From the NCBI GenBank assembly GCA_900317865.1, contig ONIK01000107.1, positions 1 to 8,195 of the forward strand: a stretch of 8,195 bases of DNA, read 5' to 3'. The DNA is from an uncultured Methanobrevibacter sp. Its GTDB lineage: Archaea > Methanobacteriota > Methanobacteria > Methanobacteriales > Methanobacteriaceae. Both the position numbers and the translations under genes were made by a program. Numbering within the stretch: position 1 is the stretch's first letter; each line of letters opens with the position of its first letter. Below the pieces are notes generated by a model that saw only the letters and a list, made by a program, of their open reading frames with translations, was not told where the DNA came from and made no database searches. Shown here piece after piece: positions 1 to 4,909 of the stretch.

Positions 1-13
1 CATCTTTTGCCAT
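1..13 (-). CDS. rps11: Start of small ribosomal subunit protein uS11 (5' fragment)
   Basis: Only the first four codons (Met-Ala-Lys-Asp) and one extra base are inside the window; the rest lies beyond position 1. The ATG at 13-11 is preceded by AGGGTG (24-19), a good archaeal ribosome binding site that overlaps the end of rps4. The identity is inferred from archaeal gene order, in which uS11 follows uS13 and uS4, and from MAKD/MAED-like starts known for archaeal uS11. The sequence itself is too short to prove it. It would be translated from the same message as rps4, with an 11-nt gap between the genes. Confidence 0.6.
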
Positions 14-24
14 AATTACACCCT

Positions 25-564
25 TTATTCTTCTGTATTAGCTTTATTATCCTTATTATTGTTGTACTCTTCAATTTGTTTTGCTACAGGTGAAGAACGG
101 TAGAATCCAATTTCTTCTTCTTGACCTCTCAATACTACATAACTTGGGGAGTTGATTTTTTTACCGCCTAAAGCTATGTGGCCGTGTACAACAAACATTC
201 TAGCTTCTTTAGGAGTACGAGCTAAACCTTTTCTGTATACAATAGTTTGTAATCTTCTTCTTAAAATATCTTCAACAGTTAAACCTAAGATATCTTCAAT
301 TGCAGCGTTTTCAGGCAAAACACCGGTTCTAGCTAAGTGTCCTAATAATTCTAATTTTTCTTCTTGCATTTGATCGCTGGAAAAACCAAGTAAATACCTT
401 GCTTCCCTACGATATCTTCTAACTAATGTATCGGCTTTCCAAATTTCTTTTTTGTTTTTTAAGCCGTATTTAGTCATTAATTTGTTTTCATCTTTAATTC
501 TTTCTGCATTCCAAGGATGAGGTGGTGTATTATACTTTTTCCTTGATTTTCTTGGTTGACCCAT
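25..564 (-). CDS. rps4: Small ribosomal subunit protein uS4
   Basis: This 179-residue protein is archaeal uS4, a primary 16S rRNA binder that nucleates assembly of the 30S body. The basic N-terminus (MGQPRKSRKKY, then a PWNAERI segment and the RRYRREARYLLG stretch) is typical of archaeal/eukaryotic S4/S9. The S4 RNA-binding domain covers about residues 104-165 and contains RKGLARTPKEAR and VVHGHIALGGKKI. Length is normal for the archaeal family. The ATG at 564-562 is supported by AAGGAGA at 578-572, a strong Shine-Dalgarno sequence 7 nt upstream. The acidic/Asn-rich tail (EEYNNNKDNKANTEE) is a variable end. The gene lies 50 nt downstream of rps13 and 11 nt upstream of rps11 on the same strand, so co-transcription is expected. 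Nothing appears broken. Confidence 0.97.
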   Translation of the reverse strand: MGQPRKSRKKYNTPPHPWNAERIKDENKLMTKYGLKNKKEIWKADTLVRRYRREARYLLGFSSDQMQEEKLELLGHLARTGVLPENAAIEDILGLTVEDILRRRLQTIVYRKGLARTPKEARMFVVHGHIALGGKKINSPSYVVLRGQEEEIGFYRSSPVAKQIEEYNNNKDNKANTEE

Positions 565-614
565 TAAAACATCTCCTTATCTAAATAATAATTAATTTAA
601 AAATAGCTTTATGC

Positions 615-1058
615 TTATGAACGTCTTACACCAACTGAAGCACTTTTTCTGAAAGTAGATTTAGTTCTTTGACCTCTGACAGGTAAACCAACTTCGTGTC
701 TTCTTCCTTTGTAACTTCTGGTCTTTTTCATTCTGTTTAAATCATCTCTTAAAATCATGTCAAGATCAGATTCGATTAAGTGAATGTCATCACCAGTTTC
801 GTAATCTTCCCTACGATTTAACATCCATGCAGGAATATCAAATTTGAGAGGATCTTCTATAACGTCTTCAATTTTTGCAACATCTTCATCAGCAATATAA
901 CCGATTTTAGAGTTTAAGTCTAAATCTAAGATACGGCATATGGTTTTAGATAAAGATAAGCCAACACCTTTAATATCAGTTAAAGCGTGCTCAATGGTTT
1001 TATTACCATCTACGTCTTTTCTAGAAATACGCACTAAGTGCTTAAAATCGTCTTCCAT
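615..1058 (-). CDS. rps13: Small ribosomal subunit protein uS13
   Basis: This 147-residue protein is archaeal uS13, which sits in the 30S head, contacts the P-site tRNA and forms bridges to the 50S subunit. Seen in the sequence are the N-terminal helix-two-turn-helix region (TDIKGVGLSLSKTICRILDL, about residues 27-46), a central acidic/helical segment, and the basic C-terminal signature GRRHEVGLPVRGQRTKS that binds rRNA, ending in VGVRRS. Length suits the archaeal family, which is longer than bacterial S13. The ATG at 1058-1056 follows GGAGG in TGGAGGTTATTTA, a strong binding site. It is the first gene of the visible ribosomal protein operon. A TATA element at 1148-1155 and inverted repeats in the leader region are listed separately. 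Confidence 0.97.
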   Translation of the reverse strand: MEDDFKHLVRISRKDVDGNKTIEHALTDIKGVGLSLSKTICRILDLDLNSKIGYIADEDVAKIEDVIEDPLKFDIPAWMLNRREDYETGDDIHLIESDLDMILRDDLNRMKKTRSYKGRRHEVGLPVRGQRTKSTFRKSASVGVRRS

Positions 1059-1113
1059 TAAATAACCTCCATTTATAGAGCGAACCTACGAGACGGAAAA
1101 TAATAGATTCGAA

Positions 1114-1134
1114 TGTTTTGAATTTTTCAAAACA
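1114..1134. repeat. Perfect 9-bp inverted repeat at the predicted rps13 transcription start
   Basis: TGTTTTGAA and TTCAAAACA are exact reverse complements separated by TTT. The dyad covers the transcription start expected from the TATA element at 1148-1155. It could therefore be an operator, or, if transcription starts slightly upstream, a hairpin at the 5' end of the rps13 leader. The pairing is seen directly; the function is inferred. Confidence 0.55.
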
Positions 1135-1147
1135 CAGTTCTTTCAAC

Positions 1148-1155
1148 AATATAAA
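1148..1155 (-). promoter_or_regulatory. Probable box A (TATA) of the rps13 operon
   Basis: The minus strand reads TTTATATT here, one base from the methanogen box A TTTATATA. A start about 25 nt downstream would fall near 1125, giving a leader of roughly 65 nt before rps13. It is the best TATA-like element between the tRNA gene and rps13. It is a motif match only; no start site is known. Confidence 0.5.
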
Positions 1156-1173
1156 CTTAGTCTAAAAACTAAG
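1156..1173. repeat. 6-bp inverted repeat abutting the rps13 TATA box
   Basis: CTTAGT (1156-1161) and ACTAAG (1168-1173) are exact reverse complements with a 6-nt loop. On the minus strand the dyad ends immediately before TTTATATT, where the archaeal BRE/transcription factor B contact would lie. It may be a regulator site, or a weak hairpin in read-through RNA from the upstream tRNA. Short AT-rich dyads also arise by chance. Confidence 0.35.
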
Positions 1174-1215
1174 AGTGCAAAAAAATATCAGTTTAACAAT
1201 ATCTTTAATAAGAAT

Positions 1216-1222
1216 AAAAAAA
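1216..1222 (-). terminator. Poly-T terminator downstream of tRNA-Ser
   Basis: The minus strand has seven consecutive T residues beginning 21 nt after the tRNA 3' end, followed by the T-rich ATTCTTATT. Archaeal RNA polymerase stops at such runs without needing a hairpin. A second T7 run lies at 1179-1185. Together they would separate the tRNA transcript from the rps13 transcript. Confidence 0.45.
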
Positions 1223-1242
1223 TAGTGTTAAAAACTAATAAG

Positions 1243-1327
1243 CGCCGAGACTGGGATTTGAACCCAGGAGGGCAAAACGCCCACGAGATTTCCAGTCTCG
1301 CGCCTTACCAGGCTAGACTATCTCGGC
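1243..1327 (-). tRNA. tRNA-Ser (anticodon GGA)
   Basis: The 85-nt minus-strand sequence folds as a class II tRNA. The acceptor stem is GCCGAGA/TCTCGGC with discriminator G at 1243, as expected for serine. The short D stem is GTC/GGC. The anticodon stem is CGAGA/TCTCG, and its seven-base loop CTGGAAA places GGA at positions 34-36, reading UCC and UCU. The long variable arm is GGGC-GTTTT-GCCC, a hallmark of tRNA-Ser. The T arm is CTGGG-TTCAAAT-CCCAG. No 3' CCA is encoded (the next bases are CTT), so CCA must be added by the nucleotidyltransferase. No intron is seen. A methanogen stable-RNA promoter lies upstream and a T run downstream, so it appears to be transcribed on its own. Confidence 0.97.
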
Positions 1328-1345
1328 ACGACTAGCTAAAAAAAT

Positions 1346-1382
1346 ACTTGCACACATGTTAATTATTTAACATGATATAATA
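1346..1382 (-). promoter_or_regulatory. tRNA-Ser promoter: box B TGCAAGT with upstream AT-rich box A
   Basis: The minus strand reads TGCAAGT at 1352-1346, identical to the box B described at transcription starts of methanogen tRNA and rRNA genes. About 25-30 nt upstream, TATTATAT at 1382-1375 can serve as box A. Initiation near 1351 would give a 5' leader of about 24 nt, containing a T7 run, to be removed by RNase P. The motif is seen directly; its use as the start is inferred from the family consensus. Confidence 0.6.
1355..1374. repeat. Perfect 8-bp inverted repeat between box A and box B of tRNA-Ser
   Basis: CATGTTAA and TTAACATG are exact reverse complements separated by TTAT. The dyad fills the space between the AT-rich box A (1375-1382) and box B (1346-1352). 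A protein bound here would block or help polymerase recruitment. If transcription instead starts from the TTTATATA at 1400-1407, it would form a leader hairpin. The role is inferred. Confidence 0.5.
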
Positions 1383-1399
1383 ATATCTAATAATCAAAC

Positions 1400-1407
1400 T
1401 ATATAAA
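1400..1407 (-). promoter_or_regulatory. Alternative consensus TATA box upstream of tRNA-Ser
   Basis: The minus strand reads TTTATATA, an exact match to the methanogen box A consensus and better than the element at 1375-1382. It lies about 50 nt upstream of TGCAAGT, so it would direct a start near 1376-1380 and give a longer pre-tRNA leader containing the whole inverted repeat. It may be a second promoter or a chance match in AT-rich DNA. Confidence 0.35.
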
Positions 1408-1431
1408 TGTATTGTTTAAAATAAGAATTTG

Positions 1432-1474
1432 AAGAAAATTTAGAAAAATAAAAAAAAATAAACTAAATTTTCTT
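1432..1474 (-). terminator. 12-bp stem with T-rich loop at the end of the DUF4013 gene
   Basis: Positions 1432-1443 and 1463-1474 are exact 12-nt reverse complements (AAGAAAATTTAG against CTAAATTTTCTT) around a 19-nt loop. On the minus strand the stem begins within the stop codon of the DUF4013 gene, and the loop contains nine consecutive T residues (1450-1458). The T run suits archaeal termination. The flanking stem may protect the 3' end. The stem is AT-rich and therefore of modest stability. Confidence 0.5.
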
Positions 1475-2258
1475 AATCATATATAACCTTTGAATATATA
1501 AGTCCTACAGCCCTTGATTGAACAACAAAGAGATATGATGCCAAAGCAAAGAGAATTAAAACCGCAATTATCATAGCTATTGAATTAGCAATGCTGGAAA
1601 TTAAAGCAACAACTAAAAATACCACTATAACAATCAAACACATAATAATTGCCATTGCAAGAACATATATTAACATGTTTGCAAATCCGATTGTTTTTAA
1701 ATCATTATAAGCTTCTTTAAGATCCAATGCTTCGCCGATAGTACCATAGTAAGCAAATCTGCATAAAGACATTGAAAAGACCCAGGAAATTAAAATCTGA
1801 ATAATCAATAGAATTAAACTAATTATAACAAATAATGAAATGCCTATCACATCACCCAATGCAAAAAATCCAAAGCCTAAAAAGAATGCGATTGTTGAAA
1901 TTATACCTGAAAGTATATAAAATACTAAATAAATTAAAATAAGGTATAAACCATTTTTAATATTTTTAGTCGGTTCAAATGAAGGCATATTATCCTCAAG
2001 ATCACATGCAACTCCAATAATATCGATTTGATAGCCGCAAATAATAATTGCAACAACCAAAGAAACAATAACTAAAATAATAGAAATCAACAAAGCAATA
2101 GGCATGGAAAAATTTAAACTGGCTGAAATAACAGGCAAAGCAAATGACAGGCCAACAAATAATCCCAATGCAACAAATGTTAAAAATATAAATGCGAATT
2201 GTTTATTATCACTAAAAGGATATTTAAACGAATTTTTAATAATATCTGTAATATCCAT
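1473..2258 (-). CDS. DUF4013 family multi-pass membrane protein
   Basis: This 261-residue, very hydrophobic protein starts MDITDIIKNSFKYPFSDNK, the amphipathic N-terminal motif of DUF4013 proteins, which are common in Methanobacteriaceae. About six to seven membrane helices follow. The first two lie near residues 20-45 and 52-75; the rest are packed from about 103 to 255 and broken by a loop containing GTIGEALDLKEAYNDLK. No catalytic motif is visible and the family function is unknown; a membrane or envelope role is inferred. A GTG at 2267-2265 in the same frame is part of the AGGTGG ribosome binding site for the ATG at 2258-2256, 5 nt downstream, so the ATG was chosen. The gene is divergent from lemA, and a minus-strand TATA at 2313-2320 probably drives it. 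Confidence 0.85.
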   Translation of the reverse strand: MDITDIIKNSFKYPFSDNKQFAFIFLTFVALGLFVGLSFALPVISASLNFSMPIALLISIILVIVSLVVAIIICGYQIDIIGVACDLEDNMPSFEPTKNIKNGLYLILIYLVFYILSGIISTIAFFLGFGFFALGDVIGISLFVIISLILLIIQILISWVFSMSLCRFAYYGTIGEALDLKEAYNDLKTIGFANMLIYVLAMAIIMCLIVIVVFLVVALISSIANSIAMIIAVLILFALASYLFVVQSRAVGLIYSKVIYD

Positions 2259-2285
2259 ACTAACCACCTAACTAAAATTATAAAA

Positions 2286-2293
2286 TTTATAAA
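2286..2293 (+). promoter_or_regulatory. Probable TATA box of the lemA-DUF2207 operon
   Basis: The plus strand reads TTTATAAA. A start about 25 nt downstream (near 2316) leaves a leader of about 25 nt carrying the AGGTGAT binding site at 2331-2337. A second plus-strand match, ATATATAAA at 2312-2320, would start transcription at the ATG itself and seems less likely because the binding site would be lost. Confidence 0.4.
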
Positions 2294-2312
2294 AATAATT
2301 TATTAATATTAA

Positions 2313-2320
2313 TATATAAA
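2313..2320 (-). promoter_or_regulatory. Probable TATA box of the DUF4013 gene
   Basis: The minus strand reads TTTATATA, an exact match to the methanogen box A. Initiation about 25 nt downstream (near 2290) would give a leader of about 30 nt containing the AGGTGG ribosome binding site. The element lies just beyond the predicted lemA start on the other strand, so the two promoters face away from each other with interleaved elements. Confidence 0.5.
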
Positions 2321-2340
2321 GATTAATATTAGGTGATAGA

Positions 2341-2901
2341 ATGCCGAATTGGATAGTTATTATAATATTAGTATTAGCTATTGTGTTTATTGTAGGAACA
2401 ATAATACACATGTATAATAGATTAGTCAGTTTGAGAAACCGAGTTAAAAACAGTTACGCACAAATTGATGTTCAACTTAAAAGAAGAAATGATTTAATAC
2501 CTAATCTGGTTGAAACCGTAAAAGGTTATGCAAGTCATGAAAAAGGAGTACTGGAAGAAGTTACAAAAGCCCGTTCAAATGTTATGAATGCATCAAACGT
2601 GAAAGAAACAAGTGAAGCGGACAATCAATTAACCAGTGCTTTAAAAACATTGTTTGCAGTTGCTGAAAATTATCCTGACCTTAAGGCAAACAGCAATTTC
2701 CAGCAATTACAAAACCAGTTAACTGATACTGAAGATAAAATTTCCTATGCAAGACAATTTTACAATGACACCGTATTAATGTACAATAATGCATGCCAAC
2801 AATTCCCATCAAATCTTCTTGCCAAACCATTTGGTTTTAAAGAAGAAGAATTCTTTGAAACTGATGTTGAATCCCGTGAAGTTCCTAAAGTTGAATTTTA
2901 G
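2341..2901 (+). CDS. lemA: LemA family membrane-anchored protein
   Basis: This 186-residue protein matches the LemA family over its whole length. An N-terminal membrane helix (about residues 4-23) is followed by a long helical domain. The conserved block at 37-67 contains NSYAQIDVQLKRRNDLIPNL and VKGYASHE; the closing block at 141-173 contains YNDTVLMYNNACQQFP and KPFGFKEEEFFE. The family fold is a helical bundle held at the membrane, with the bundle thought to lie on the outer side. Its molecular function is not established. The ATG at 2341 follows AGGTGAT at 2331-2337, a strong archaeal binding site. The stop is 12 nt before the DUF2207 gene, and LemA is often encoded beside such proteins, so the two probably act together in the envelope. 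Confidence 0.95.
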   Translation: MPNWIVIIILVLAIVFIVGTIIHMYNRLVSLRNRVKNSYAQIDVQLKRRNDLIPNLVETVKGYASHEKGVLEEVTKARSNVMNASNVKETSEADNQLTSALKTLFAVAENYPDLKANSNFQQLQNQLTDTEDKISYARQFYNDTVLMYNNACQQFPSNLLAKPFGFKEEEFFETDVESREVPKVEF

Positions 2902-2913
2902 TGGTGAAAATCC

Positions 2914-4695
2914 ATGAACCATAAAAAAATAGCTGTGGTAGTAATATTATCATTAGTATTATTATCTACAGCTAATGCAATTTATGCCGAAGACAAAGAG
3001 TACAGCATCGTTGATGCAATAATAGACCTGACTGTTCACAATGATGGTCTGCTCCATGTAAATGAAAGTTATACTTATTCATTTAAGGGTACTTTCAATG
3101 GAGTTTATCGCGACATTCCCCTGAAATCAGGAGAGAGTCTTGAAAATCTGAATGTTACTGTTGACGGTGCATATGCAACATATAATGTAGGCGAAAAAAA
3201 TGGGAAAAAACATATAACTGTTTATTTATGGGCAGATGAAGCACACACCAAAAAAATCCATGACCAGAAGGTGAAAGTCACTTATTCCTATGATATGAAG
3301 AACGTAGTTACATTATTTAATGATATCGGGTCACTTCAATACAAACTGTGGGGAGAAGAGTGGGATTGTAATGTTGAGAAATTAACTGCAAACATCCATT
3401 TGCCTGGAGAAAAAGATAATATATATTATTTAAACCCAGAATATTATAGTTTAAGTGATTCCATTAATGGAAACACAATACATGTACAGACCAAGAACCT
3501 TCCAAAAGGAGAATTTTATGAACTGCAAGTATTGATGCCATTAAACGACTTTACAAATCCGACAAATGCAAAGCATATTAACAGTGACGGAAAAAATCAG
3601 ATTATGCAAAACCAGGCGGATTATAGAAATGGAGTCAGCTTCTGGGGAAATTTATTTACAATATTGTCTGCAATCTGTTTTATATCCCCACTATCATTAA
3701 TTTTTGTTTATCTAAGACATGGACGGGAACCTAAAGTCGACTATACTGGAATATATGAAAGAGAATTGCCTAGTGATGATTCGCCAGCGGTTGTAAATGC
3801 GCTACTTAATAGAAGCGACATTGGAGAACCGGACATGAAAGGTTTTGAAGCAACAATTATGGATTTAATAGACCGCAATGTATTTAGAATCCATGTTGAA
3901 ACATCAGAACATACTAAAGATTTGATTTTGGAGTTAGACCAAAGCAAATATGATGAATTATCTGTAGATGAGAAAAGTGTATTCAATTTATTGAAAACAT
4001 TCAGTGACAATGATATACTTAATGTATCTGCATTGTCTTCCAAATTAAATAATGAAATCAACGGAAAATTATTTGTGGAAAAATTTGATGAATGGAAATA
4101 TATTGTTAAAAATCAAAGTTTAGGAGAAGAAAGAATCTCCAGATACTTTAACGATAAAGGAACAAAACTTACAACCGTATTTACAGCAGTAGGAATAACT
4201 GTTGCCATAATCCTTTTCATAATAGCTGTCTTTTCAAAACATCCTGCAGCAACATTGATGATTATCGCATCAATATTTTTAGGAGCCATATCATTGGGAA
4301 TTGCATTCCTGCCTGAAGATATCTTTGGACAGTGGACTCCTGAAGGTCGTGTCTACTATCTCAAATGGACGAACTTTAAGAAATTCTTAAAAGACAACAG
4401 TTTAATTAAAGAACATCCTCCTGAATCAATAGTTGTTTGGAACAAGTACCTTGTTTATGGAACTGCTCTTGGAGTAGCTGATGAGGTTTACAAATCCATG
4501 AAACTCCATGAACCTGCAGTACATGATGATGACTATTACTACGGTGACCTTTATGTGTTCCATTCCTATTCCGGATTGATAATGCTTGATAGTGCATTTA
4601 ATAATGGAGTATCCGCAGCCAACCCATCATCTGACGGTGGTGGATTTGGTGGAGTCGGAGGCGGTTCCGGCGGAGGCGGTGGAGGAGCTTTCTAG
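2914..4695 (+). CDS. DUF2207 (YciQ-like) membrane protein with glycine-rich tail
   Basis: This 593-residue protein has a signal peptide or anchor (residues 1-25, ending near NAIYAED). An exported beta-rich DUF2207 N-terminal domain follows at about 28-240, with VHNDGLLHVNESYTYSF and GVYRDIPL. A membrane helix at about 244-266 is followed by HGREPKVDY, typical of this family. A cytoplasmic segment rich in charged residues covers about 270-415 and contains EFEAT-like and winged-helix-like stretches (VVNALLNR, FEATIMDLIDRN). Two further helices lie at about 420-441 and 447-467. The remaining tail ends in a glycine-rich run with only S, V, F and A interspersed (573-593), resembling the tails of TPM/YgcG proteins. 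GGTGA at 2903-2907 supports the ATG. It is almost certainly co-transcribed with lemA. Function is unknown; a joint envelope role with LemA is inferred from recurrent pairing. Confidence 0.9.
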   Translation: MNHKKIAVVVILSLVLLSTANAIYAEDKEYSIVDAIIDLTVHNDGLLHVNESYTYSFKGTFNGVYRDIPLKSGESLENLNVTVDGAYATYNVGEKNGKKHITVYLWADEAHTKKIHDQKVKVTYSYDMKNVVTLFNDIGSLQYKLWGEEWDCNVEKLTANIHLPGEKDNIYYLNPEYYSLSDSINGNTIHVQTKNLPKGEFYELQVLMPLNDFTNPTNAKHINSDGKNQIMQNQADYRNGVSFWGNLFTILSAICFISPLSLIFVYLRHGREPKVDYTGIYERELPSDDSPAVVNALLNRSDIGEPDMKGFEATIMDLIDRNVFRIHVETSEHTKDLILELDQSKYDELSVDEKSVFNLLKTFSDNDILNVSALSSKLNNEINGKLFVEKFDEWKYIVKNQSLGEERISRYFNDKGTKLTTVFTAVGITVAIILFIIAVFSKHPAATLMIIASIFLGAISLGIAFLPEDIFGQWTPEGRVYYLKWTNFKKFLKDNSLIKEHPPESIVVWNKYLVYGTALGVADEVYKSMKLHEPAVHDDDYYYGDLYVFHSYSGLIMLDSAFNNGVSAANPSSDGGGFGGVGGGSGGGGGGAF

Positions 4696-4705
4696 CTTCC
4701 CACCA

Positions 4706-4727
4706 TTTATTTTTTTAATCTTTTTTT
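4706..4727 (+). terminator. Double poly-T terminator of the lemA-DUF2207 operon
   Basis: Two T7 runs (4710-4716 and 4721-4727) separated by AATC begin 15 nt after the DUF2207 stop codon, a typical archaeal termination signal on the plus strand. The runs overlap the last codons and stop of the convergent surface-protein gene, where the second run encodes two lysines. There is no matching T run for the minus-strand transcript. Confidence 0.65.
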
Positions 4728-4909
4728 GCAGAAATAGTTATTTTATTTGAAATTACAGCATTTTCATACTGTGATGTGATTATATACTCGCCAGACATCA
4801 GATTAATGTTTAAACAGGCTATTCCTGATGAATTCATAAATTGTGTTCCGTCATTATATGTCATGTTAATGTCATTAGCCGTTAAAACAGGCAGTACTGT
4901 GATATTATA
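4711..4909 (-). repeat. Copy 1 of a direct repeat shared by the two surface-protein genes
   Basis: Aligned by eye to 7910-8195, this stretch matches at 116 of 124 bases on the stop-codon side (4711-4834) and 66 of 75 on the other (4835-4909). An 87-bp gap falls between 4834 and 4835, corresponding to 8034-8120 in copy 2. The similarity ends abruptly just beyond the stop codon and continues to the window edge in copy 2. Confidence 0.9.

Noticed and set aside
1059..1147. Known riboswitch class in the rps13 leader
   Set aside because: Apart from the short dyads I see no conserved core of any riboswitch family, and the predicted leader is only about 65 nt.
2259..2267. GTG start adding three residues to the DUF4013 protein
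   Set aside because: The GTG lies inside the AGGTGG ribosome binding site serving the ATG at 2258-2256, and the family motif begins at that Met.
3741..4597. Minus-strand open frames inside the DUF2207 gene
   Set aside because: They are shadows of a well-supported membrane protein and show no recognisable motifs or binding sites.
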